Positions 16,663-22,537 of a DNA stretch of 64,000 nt are shown piece after piece. The translations under genes were made by a program, and so were the position numbers. The stretch spans positions 19,136,201 to 19,200,200 of the forward strand of contig OZ024888.1 in the NCBI GenBank assembly GCA_964017195.1. The letters are read 5' to 3'. Below the pieces are notes generated by a model. The model saw only the letters and a program-made list of their open reading frames with translations, was not told the origin of the DNA and searched no databases. The DNA comes from Siderastrea radians (Eukaryota; Cnidaria; Anthozoa; Scleractinia; Rhizangiidae). Numbering within the stretch: position 1 is the stretch's first letter; every line of letters begins with the position of its first letter.

Positions 16663-17544
16663 ATGGCCGATGATGACCGTCAACCTCCGCAAGCCCACGA
16701 TACCGTGACCCCCGCTGGGGTTGGGGCGACCACCAGCAATCAAGTGTCCCCAGGGACCATCCAAGAAATTTTGAATACGGGGGACTCCACCTTGATCGAC
16801 CAAGCCTTTGATCAAATGACCGTCGAGGACATGATCGCGTATGTGGAACAGTTGCCCTCCCCTCCTGCGTATAGAACCTCTTCCCCCGCGGGGGTAGGAA
16901 GCCCAGGAAGTCAGTCGTTCCGTAGCATACACACCACCCCGCCGTCTTCTGGGGCTCAAACGCCTGCGACGCCTCCTAGCGTACCCCGGGCGACGGGTGC
17001 TCGAACAGCCGCGGGTGCTGGGGGTGATGGTGGTGGTGGTGGTAGTGGTGGTGGACGTGGTGGACGCGGCGGTGGACGTGGTGGACGTGGCGGTGGACGT
17101 GGTGGCGGACGTGGTGGTGCTGCTGGTGCTGGTGGTGGTGGTGGTGCTGGTGCTGGTGCTGGTGGTGCTGGAGGTGCTGGTGGTGGTGGTGGTGGTGGTG
17201 ATTGTGGTGGTGGTGGTGGTGGTGGTGCTGGTGGTAGTGGTGGGGGTCGTCGTGGACGACGTCCTAGACGCATACGAGGACGACGACGAAATACCCCCAC
17301 GTCGCCTTTGACACCTGCCTCCAATCCAGCTACCCCTCGAGGATCTTGGAGTGGGAGTCCACCCCCACGTACCTTGCGTCAAGCCGATTTACAACGCCGT
17401 TTACGCATGCTGTTACAAGATCAAGAACAATTGGCCCAAGGACGGGAAATTGCTAATGTCACCATGACCAATAGCATTGTGACCAGTTATAAACAGGGAG
17501 GAGCCCCCAGCGTACAAACCTCGTCGTCCCGGGTCTCGCCGTGA
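16663..17544 (+). CDS. Polinton protein with Gly/RGG-rich repeat
   Basis: 293 aa. The N-terminal 100 residues are acidic to neutral (IQEILNTGDSTLIDQAF...). The middle (about 120-200) is a long Gly tract with RGG, GAG and GGAGG units, from an unstable GGT/GGA repeat. The C-terminus is basic, then ends with NVTMTNSIVTSYKQGGAP and a Ser-rich tail, a pattern I associate with a Polinton protein family. RGG tracts bind nucleic acid, but the function is unknown. A TATAAAGGGACGAG box (16618-16631) lies 45 bp before the ATG. Repeat length is likely variable between copies. Confidence 0.65.
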   Translation: MADDDRQPPQAHDTVTPAGVGATTSNQVSPGTIQEILNTGDSTLIDQAFDQMTVEDMIAYVEQLPSPPAYRTSSPAGVGSPGSQSFRSIHTTPPSSGAQTPATPPSVPRATGARTAAGAGGDGGGGGSGGGRGGRGGGRGGRGGGRGGGRGGAAGAGGGGGAGAGAGGAGGAGGGGGGGDCGGGGGGGAGGSGGGRRGRRPRRIRGRRRNTPTSPLTPASNPATPRGSWSGSPPPRTLRQADLQRRLRMLLQDQEQLAQGREIANVTMTNSIVTSYKQGGAPSVQTSSSRVSP

Positions 17545-17546
17545 GG

Positions 17547-17912
17547 ATGAAAACCGTCGTGTCGTTATTGAATGGATCTCGACGTCCTGGCATCCCCTTC
17601 CCACCGGAATTGTTACAACGGATGGATTCCTTGTATGCCTTTTACCATCAACAATGGTGGTGTTATCGAAAAATGTTGAATCATTACAAGTGTATCAATG
17701 CCTTGTTCAATGGCATGGCATTACTCCTGATGGCCGCGGGCATGATTGCCGGCCCTCTTTTGGACAACAGTACGTTGGTAGCGTGTTTGGCGGCGGTGGG
17801 CACCGTGGTCAAAGGATGGAATGATTTTAAACAATATCGATTTAAAGTGACCATGAGTCGGTTTGCGTTTACCACCTATGCCAAAGCCTTGACCGATATA
17901 AAACCTATGTGA
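17547..17912 (+). CDS. Polinton two-TM protein, 5' part (frameshifted)
   Basis: 121 aa from ATG 17547, 3 bp after the previous stop. It has two hydrophobic segments: about 52-75 (ALFNGMALLLMAAGMIAG) and about 78-95 (STLVACLAAVGTVV), then KGWNDFKQY and a Tyr-rich tail. This pattern belongs to a membrane protein family common in Polintons. The frame ends early at 17912. What normally follows continues in another frame from about 17909 (EDLEGFLIKMQTLDD), so this copy looks split by a frameshift in or near the short A-run at 17898-17903. It could be real decay, an assembly error or programmed. Confidence 0.65.
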   Translation: MKTVVSLLNGSRRPGIPFPPELLQRMDSLYAFYHQQWWCYRKMLNHYKCINALFNGMALLLMAAGMIAGPLLDNSTLVACLAAVGTVVKGWNDFKQYRFKVTMSRFAFTTYAKALTDIKPM

Positions 17913-18229
17913 GGGGTGTCCCCTTGGAGGACCTGGAAGGATTTTTAATCAAGATGCAAACGTTGGATGACACCATTGTGGATTTCACCCCTCCGTTACC
18001 CAAACGATGTGTGCAAGATTACCATCGTCATTTTGTGTACCAGCCCGTGGAAGCCCTATGCTATGTAGACGGATGTCCTCGTCCCTTGAAACCCAAAGAC
18101 TACTGGCTCCATAAAAAGCCGCTCCCTCCCAGTCCGACACTCTTAGAACCATGGCCCCCCGAAGAAGACGGACAAAAAGAAAAAGAAGAACCCAGCAAGG
18201 AGAAGGCATACCTTGGTTCGTCGACGTGA
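17909..18229 (+). CDS. Polinton two-TM protein, 3' part (frameshifted)
   Basis: Open frame of 106 codons with no ATG until 17954. It starts with GVPLEDLEGFLIKMQTLDDT, which I recognise as the usual continuation of the two-TM protein, then a Pro-rich, basic and finally Glu/Lys-rich tail. It is best read as the second half of the 17547 gene. If expressed alone, translation would have to start at 17954. It overlaps the next gene by about 79 bp. Confidence 0.55.
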   Translation: MRGVPLEDLEGFLIKMQTLDDTIVDFTPPLPKRCVQDYHRHFVYQPVEALCYVDGCPRPLKPKDYWLHKKPLPPSPTLLEPWPPEEDGQKEKEEPSKEKAYLGSST

Positions 18230-18429
18230 AAAAGGGGTATGAAGTCACAAGTGATTTGGTCAAAGCCTTGAAAAAACCGCAAATGAGTGCTGCCCAAGGG
18301 AGAAAGATGGTATCGGGGTACAAACAACAATATCAAGCGTATAAAAGACGAGGGGGTACCAAAGGGTACAACAGTTGGTTGATCGACAAAGGCTATGCCA
18401 AAAAACCTAACAAGTGTTGTATCCAATGA
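18151..18429 (+). CDS. basic core-like protein, 92 aa
   Basis: 92 aa. Starts MAPRRRRTKRKRR, then QQGEGI (15-20), the same candidate processing motif as in the 12997 product, then a Lys-rich helical body. Probably a virion DNA-binding or minor component. Its stop overlaps the next ATG by 4 bp (ATGA). Confidence 0.6.
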   Translation: MAPRRRRTKRKRRTQQGEGIPWFVDVKKGYEVTSDLVKALKKPQMSAAQGRKMVSGYKQQYQAYKRRGGTKGYNSWLIDKGYAKKPNKCCIQ

Positions 18430-18752
18430 AACGTCTTCGACGTCAATTCCCGTTTTTACGGGCCATGTTACAAGAAGCCAACGGTTCCAAACGTCAAGAG
18501 TTGTTACAACATGCCAATGCCGATCAAATCAATGCTGTGAGTGAACTGGTCTTGAACTTCTTAAAAAACAAGATTCCCGTCACACCCCCCATGCTGGCTA
18601 AACTTCAACCCTATAAAAAGGTGCTACGCGATTTGGGACGTCGTCGACATTCCGTCAAAAAACGTCGGGCGTGGTTGGTTCAACAAAAAGGACGCGGCTT
18701 GTTTCAAGGACTTCACGAGGTGTTATGTCAATGTGCTCGACCGACCCGTTAA
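18426..18752 (+). CDS. conserved small basic Polinton protein
   Basis: 108 aa from ATG 18426. I recognise the pattern FLRAML-x-(S)KRQELLQ-x-A-x2-QI-x-AVSE-x-VLN(F)LK-x-KIP-x-TP, then LQPYKKVLRDL and a Lys/Arg-rich end with VQQKGRGL. Such short proteins are among the commonest accompanying genes of metazoan Polintons, though I cannot name a function. The KGRGL motif again resembles a processing site. A TATAAAAGACGAG box lies at 18340-18352. Confidence 0.7.
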   Translation: MKRLRRQFPFLRAMLQEANGSKRQELLQHANADQINAVSELVLNFLKNKIPVTPPMLAKLQPYKKVLRDLGRRRHSVKKRRAWLVQQKGRGLFQGLHEVLCQCARPTR

Positions 18753-18964
18753 CCCTGGCCACATGGATCACCCTGTTACAAGAGGCCAATCGGGCCACCG
18801 ACCAGTGGAAAGACGAGTGTCATTATTGGAAGCATAAATATCACCTGTTGTATCGAGAGTACAGGCACATCTTAAAGGCCCGTCTTTGTGAGAGCTGTCG
18901 TCAAATAGAAGACGGGGAACTTTGCTCCGACTGTAGTCAACCCCCATGGATGAGGTCTACATGA
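18725..18964 (+). CDS. small protein with zinc-ribbon-like Cys pairs
   Basis: 79 aa. A helical N-terminal part rich in aromatic residues (WKDECHYWKHKYHLLYREY) is followed by CESCRQIEDGELCSDC, two C-x2-C pairs 9 residues apart that could hold one zinc. It overlaps both neighbours in other frames (28 bp and 19 bp), typical of the compact late cluster. Unrecognised family. Confidence 0.55.
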   Translation: MSMCSTDPLTLATWITLLQEANRATDQWKDECHYWKHKYHLLYREYRHILKARLCESCRQIEDGELCSDCSQPPWMRST

Positions 18965-19578
18965 TTCCCCACAAGGATTTGGAGCAACTCATTCAATATT
19001 ACAAAGGAGAACTCACCGAAAATGCCTTGTTGAACAAAGCCGCCACGCTGGCCGCTCAAAAACATGTGTTGTTGGCCAATCCCGAATTACCCCCAGCCCT
19101 GGTCAATGCTCAAACCAAACCGTTGAGTCAAGAATTAATCAAGTTAACCAAACGCATTCGTCAATTTCCCGGAGGCGTGGGAGTGGGTGCCCCGGGTGCA
19201 CCTCCTGGCGAAGACGAAGAGGAAGAGGCCGGGGATTTGGTAACAGGGCCCGTGGAACAATGGTTGAAGCGCATGATAAAAGGAAGTCCGTCCACCCCCA
19301 AACCCACCATTACCCCTGCCACCAAGAAAAGCAAAGGAGCAGCCACCCCTTCCACCAGTCGAGGGGATATCCGGACGCGTTTAGAAGCCATTCGAGAACA
19401 GCGCAAGACCTTGGAAAAAAAGTTAGCCGAGAGTCCTTGGGGCAAAGGCAAAGGCAAAGGCAAAGGCAAAGGCAAAGGACCCGCCCGTGAAGTGGAACGA
19501 TTGAAACCCTTACCCGGTTGGGAAGATTGGCACCGAGGCAAAAAGTTACGACGTCGATTGGATTACGACAGTGAATAA
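18946..19578 (+). CDS. conserved Polinton protein, 210 aa
   Basis: 210 aa. The N-terminus DEVYMIPHKDLEQLIQYYKG, then TENALLNKAATLAA and KPLSQELIKLTKRIR, is a block I associate with Polintons, helical and of unknown role. The middle is Pro/Glu-rich and low complexity, and the C-terminal part has a KG repeat from a (GGCAAA)n microsatellite (19441-19480). Probably structural or scaffolding, by position among virion genes. Confidence 0.6.
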   Translation: MDEVYMIPHKDLEQLIQYYKGELTENALLNKAATLAAQKHVLLANPELPPALVNAQTKPLSQELIKLTKRIRQFPGGVGVGAPGAPPGEDEEEEAGDLVTGPVEQWLKRMIKGSPSTPKPTITPATKKSKGAATPSTSRGDIRTRLEAIREQRKTLEKKLAESPWGKGKGKGKGKGKGPAREVERLKPLPGWEDWHRGKKLRRRLDYDSE

Positions 19579-19580
19579 AC

Positions 19581-19940
19581 ATGCCCCCCAAGAGGAGGAG
19601 GAGGAGAAGGGGTGTGAAACGCCGTCAACGCGGAGGGGCCTTGGATGTCCAAAAATGGATTGCCAAAACCGGCAAAGAATTTCATTGGCCTGGCTATCAA
19701 TACATGGGCCCTGGGACGCATTTAGCCAAACGTCTGAAACGTGGGGATCCCGGTAAAAATCGCTTGGACCGGATTGCGAAACAACACGACATTGATTACA
19801 GCCGTGCCAAGAATTTGCAAGATAAATGGAAAGCCGATACCAAGATGATCCAAGCCATTGATAAATTACCTGGCAAGAAAACCAAGACGGAACGGGTGGT
19901 TAAGAAAATCATGCAAGCCAAGAAACGTTTAAAATTGTAA
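19581..19940 (+). CDS. parvovirus-type phospholipase A2 virion protein
   Basis: 119 aa. MPPKRRRRRR N-terminus, then QRGGA (16-20), a candidate protease site. The PLA2 signature follows: Ca2+-loop YMGPG (41-45) and catalytic HDIDY with H69-D70 and Y73, matching the VP1u-type phospholipase A2 of parvoviruses and the PLA2 genes seen in some adintoviruses. Such domains breach endosomal membranes during entry. The C-terminus is Lys-rich. Last gene of the plus-strand late block. AATAAA at 19977-19982. Confidence 0.85.
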   Translation: MPPKRRRRRRGVKRRQRGGALDVQKWIAKTGKEFHWPGYQYMGPGTHLAKRLKRGDPGKNRLDRIAKQHDIDYSRAKNLQDKWKADTKMIQAIDKLPGKKTKTERVVKKIMQAKKRLKL

Positions 19941-20223
19941 AACACTTTAATGACAACCCCATACCATTGTTGTGTCAATAAAAAATGAAAATGTCTGATT
20001 GGTTCCTTAGTACTGTCTCAAACAAAGATGTAGTGTCAAAAACAGGATTCTCAAACAGGATTCTGGAGAACCCATTGTGGTGTAGACCCCCTATACCATG
20101 TTGAAAAATAAAAAAATGACAATGTCTGATTGGTATTGTTATTCTGCAGTTCGGTAGTCTTCTGTAGTTCGTGTTGAGTCTCAAATAGGATGTAGTGAAT
20201 ACAATCGAGCACATCCTTCATGA

Positions 20224-20298
20224 AGGCATCCCCCTGGACTACGACAAAATAGAGAAGAATAAACCTTTTCGATCTTGTCGTAATCCAGGGGGAAGCCT
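20224..20298. ncRNA. hairpin 1, miRNA-precursor-like
   Basis: 75 nt. AGGC-x-TCCCCCTGGA at the 5' side pairs with the 3' GGGGGAAGCCT side and continues through TACGACAA/TTGTCGTA. The loop contains AATAAA. The upper stem is less perfect than in hairpin 2. A T4 near the loop argues against Pol III. Transcription is unproven, and it could also be a DNA structure or a polyA-site device. Confidence 0.5.
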
Positions 20299-20349
20299 AA
20301 AGGGTTGTGCACCTAGCTAACATGTTCTCCAAAATACTCAGACGATTGA

Positions 20350-20424
20350 AGGCATCCCCCTGGATTACGACAAGATCGAATAGAATAAACCTTTTCGCTC
20401 TTGTCGTAATCCAGGGGGAAGCCT
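20350..20424. ncRNA. hairpin 2, miRNA-precursor-like
   Basis: 75 nt, in a tandem copy 126 bp downstream of hairpin 1. The stem is about 30 bp with only two mismatches, closed by a loop containing AATAAA. The following 50 bp are also duplicated. Confidence 0.5.
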
Positions 20425-20698
20425 AAAGGGTTGCGCACCTAGCTAACATGTTCTCCAAAATACTCAGACGATAACAATGTTCTGCCAAATACAGAAACGA
20501 TGGAATGTTCTGCCAAAATGACAATGTCTGATTGGTATTGTTATTCTGCAGTTCGGTAGTCTTCTGTAGTTCGTGTTGAGTCTCAAACAGGATTCTCAAA
20601 CAGGATTCTGGAGAACCCCCTGTGATGTATACAGGAATGATCCACGTTGATAAAAAATGTCACTGTCTCTTTGATCGTTCTACCACAATGTCACGATG

Positions 20699-20872
20699 GA
20701 ATGTTCTGCCAAATTACGGAAACGAATGTTCTGCCAAATTACGGAAACGAATGTTCTGCCAAATTACGGAAACGAATGTTCTGCCAAATTACGGAAACGA
20801 ATGTTCTGCCAAATTACGGAAACGAATGTTCTGCCAAATTACGGAAACGAATGTTCTGCCAAATACGGAAAC
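20699..20872 (+). repeat. seven tandem 25-bp units
   Basis: Seven nearly identical 25-bp copies (GAATGTTCTGCCAAATTACG plus 5 bp), the last one base shorter. Two degenerate copies lie at 20474-20520. There are no spacers, so this is not CRISPR-like. It abuts the stop of the 20878 gene. Confidence 0.92.
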
Positions 20873-20877
20873 GAGGG

Positions 20878-21972
20878 TTAAGATACTAAATCATACATCA
20901 AATCGACACCCTCGTCGGATGACGTCATGTCCTCCAACCAATCATCCACATTAAAATCCTGCACATCGTCCATCACCTGCTCCCACTCGTCGGGTGACAA
21001 TAAATCCGACAAAAATGAAAGGTCACCCAAGTCAGAGGGTTCGCTGACTTGCAGGGCCCCCGAATCCAAATCCAGCACAGTATGAGAGTCCTCCTCAAGG
21101 AGTTGAAGAAAGGATTCCGGGGGCGGGGTATCCACAGAGTCCTGCGATTCCGGGAGCGGGGTATCCCCAGAGTCCAGCGAGTCACAAAAGGTTTGGATAT
21201 AGTCCGTCACAGGCATCCGACAATCCGTCACAGGCATCCGACAATCCGTCAGGGGGATGGTTAACGTCATCAACTTCTCCATTCTCTTTTTCGCCCGAAA
21301 ACGGGCTTGACGAATCCTGTTTTGCTTCCTCACCAGCTCGGGATGGGCCTCCCGATAACGGGCATAAAGCTGCCTCTCTTGCTCCCTCAACTTCTCTCGA
21401 TGGCCCTCTCGATATCGTCGCTGTTTCTCCCTCACCTCCTCTCGACGGCTCTCTCGATATCGTCGCTGGTTCTCCCTCACCGCCTCCCGATGGGCCTCCC
21501 GATATCGTTGCTGACGTGCCCGGATCCGTTCCCGATTGGTTTGATAGTACCGCCTGTCTTTCTCCCTTATGCGCTCGGGGTGTTGTTGTCTGTAACGCCT
21601 GTCGGCCTCCGCCCGCTGGGTTCGATGCGTTTCCCGGTAGCGCCTGTCGGCCTCCGCCCGATTGTAAGCCGCCCGCGGGGGTCGAGGCTTTGTCTGGTAG
21701 CGCCTGTCGGCCGCCGCCGCCCGGGCTCTTGGCCCCGGTCGGGGGGGTGGTCGTTCGTCATCCTCACTTTCGTGGTACGTGACGGGGGCTCTGCGGGGGC
21801 GCAACTCTCTTTGGGTCGACCTGAGGCGCCCGGGTCGATGCGATGGTTGGAAGCACCGGTCAATTTCCCTCCGCCGCCGGGCTCTTTGGAGAGCTGTCTG
21901 TTTGGGTTCGGCAACACTTTCTTGGCACTTGTAGGGGGCTCTGCGGGGACGCCCTTCTTTTTCGTCCGACAT
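20878..21972 (-). CDS. candidate transcription activator: Arg/Tyr repeats plus acidic C-terminus
   Basis: 364 aa from ATG 21972 (MSDEKEGRPRRAP). The open frame extends upstream without an ATG. The middle (about 110-245) has tandem repeats of about 14 residues of the form RRYRE-x-HRE-x-VREKQ, also visible at DNA level. They are extremely basic and probably helical nucleic-acid-binding repeats. The last 110 residues are acidic with bulky hydrophobics (DLSFLSDLL, DDVQDFNVDDWLEDM), as in transactivation domains. Basic binding part plus acidic tail suggests a viral transcription factor, by inference only. Small in-frame duplications occur (for example VTDCRMP twice). Overlaps the 21860-22297 gene by 113 bp. 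Confidence 0.65.
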   Translation of the reverse strand: MSDEKEGRPRRAPYKCQESVAEPKQTALQRARRRREIDRCFQPSHRPGRLRSTQRELRPRRAPVTYHESEDDERPPPRPGPRARAAAADRRYQTKPRPPRAAYNRAEADRRYRETHRTQRAEADRRYRQQHPERIREKDRRYYQTNRERIRARQQRYREAHREAVRENQRRYRESRREEVREKQRRYREGHREKLREQERQLYARYREAHPELVRKQNRIRQARFRAKKRMEKLMTLTIPLTDCRMPVTDCRMPVTDYIQTFCDSLDSGDTPLPESQDSVDTPPPESFLQLLEEDSHTVLDLDSGALQVSEPSDLGDLSFLSDLLSPDEWEQVMDDVQDFNVDDWLEDMTSSDEGVDLMYDLVS

Positions 21973-22297
21973 CAGGAGACGGGGGCGGTGCGGGTGGAGG
22001 GGTGGCTGGCCTTTTGAATTGATAACGCCAATAATCACAACAGTAGTCCAGCCCCTCGATAAACCAGTCGCAGGTGTATTGAGGGTAGCAGAGGGGGTGG
22101 AAGTAGGCGGCTCGTGCTGCCCGGGTTGCCTGAGCGGCCTCTTTGAGCTGCTCCCTCTCTTTCAGCTTCTCCCCAAACTCAGTGACACTTGAGTCCAGCG
22201 CCAACTCCTCCTTGACTTTCTTCAAGATGTCCTCCACTTCCAAATCTGCTTCAAACGTTTCAAAAACTTCCAACAGCTTGTCTTGATCAACCTCCAT
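21860..22297 (-). CDS. unknown 145-aa protein with acidic N-terminus
   Basis: 145 aa. Acidic helical N-terminal 60 residues, then an aromatic/Cys-rich segment (YFHPLCYPQYTCDWFIEGLDY), a proline run and a basic GRKRRASPQSP that could be a nuclear localisation signal. TATAAAAG on the minus strand at about 22327-22335 lies some 38 bp upstream of the ATG. First gene of the divergent unit opposite PolB, so probably early. No LxCxE motif was found. Family unknown. Confidence 0.6.
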   Translation of the reverse strand: MEVDQDKLLEVFETFEADLEVEDILKKVKEELALDSSVTEFGEKLKEREQLKEAAQATRAARAAYFHPLCYPQYTCDWFIEGLDYCCDYWRYQFKRPATPPPAPPPSPDVGRKRRASPQSPLQVPRKCCRTQTDSSPKSPAAEGN

Positions 22298-22537
22298 TTT
22301 GAGATGACTCCGCCGGCGATTCGATTTCTTTTATAGGGACTTATTCGTTCCCGTGATGCCCCATGGACCCTAACTAGAGAGGGGGGAGGGGGGTCCCCCC
22401 ACCTCGTTCCACCCCTCCCTAGGGCACCCCCCTCTCTAGGGGGCACCCTGTTTAGTAATTGGATCCTTCCCCTCCCACGGGACATTTTGGTTCTCTATAA
22501 AAACAGAGCCCCGATCACCCGCGGAGTTCATCTGATC
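22298..22537. promoter_or_regulatory. divergent promoter region 3 (PolB)
   Basis: TATAAAAA at 22496-22503 is 42 bp before the PolB ATG, and TATAAAAG faces the minus-strand gene. In between lie a GC-rich palindrome GGGGGGTCCCCCC and a larger inverted repeat, CTAGAGAGGGGGG with CCCCCCTCTCTAG. The GC block, the CCTCCCACGGGAC box and TTCTCTATAAAAA are collinear with promoter region 1 read on its minus strand. Confidence 0.7.

Larger units (their letters stand above)
20043..20625 (+). repeat. nested direct repeats flanking the hairpins
   Basis: A block of about 70 bp (TGACAATGTCTGATTGG...) at 20117-20187 recurs at 20517-20588. A block of about 40 bp (CAGGATTCTCAAACAGG...) at 20043-20082 recurs at 20585-20625. 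The two hairpins sit between the copies. GATTGG in the first block is an inverted CCAAT box. Confidence 0.75.
19941..20877. other. convergent noncoding region with nested repeats
   Basis: 937 bp between the 3' ends of the late block and of the minus-strand 20878 gene. It holds polyA signals, duplicated segments, two tandem hairpins and a 25-bp tandem array, listed separately. The open frames that cross it come from the repeats and I do not call them genes. Confidence 0.7.

Noticed and set aside
16441..17382. Long Ser/Thr-rich, Pro-rich and Val-rich open frames opposite or overlapping the Gly-rich gene
   Set aside because: They are shadows of the GGT/GGA repeat in other frames. Only the 16663 frame has an ATG after a TATA box and a conserved C-terminus.
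20699..20872. CRISPR array
   Set aside because: Units are contiguous, with no unique spacers, and the context is eukaryotic.
20622..20954. ORFs made of repeated MFCQITETNVLPN-like units
   Set aside because: Caused by a 25-bp tandem array that shifts frame each unit; all three frames look alike.
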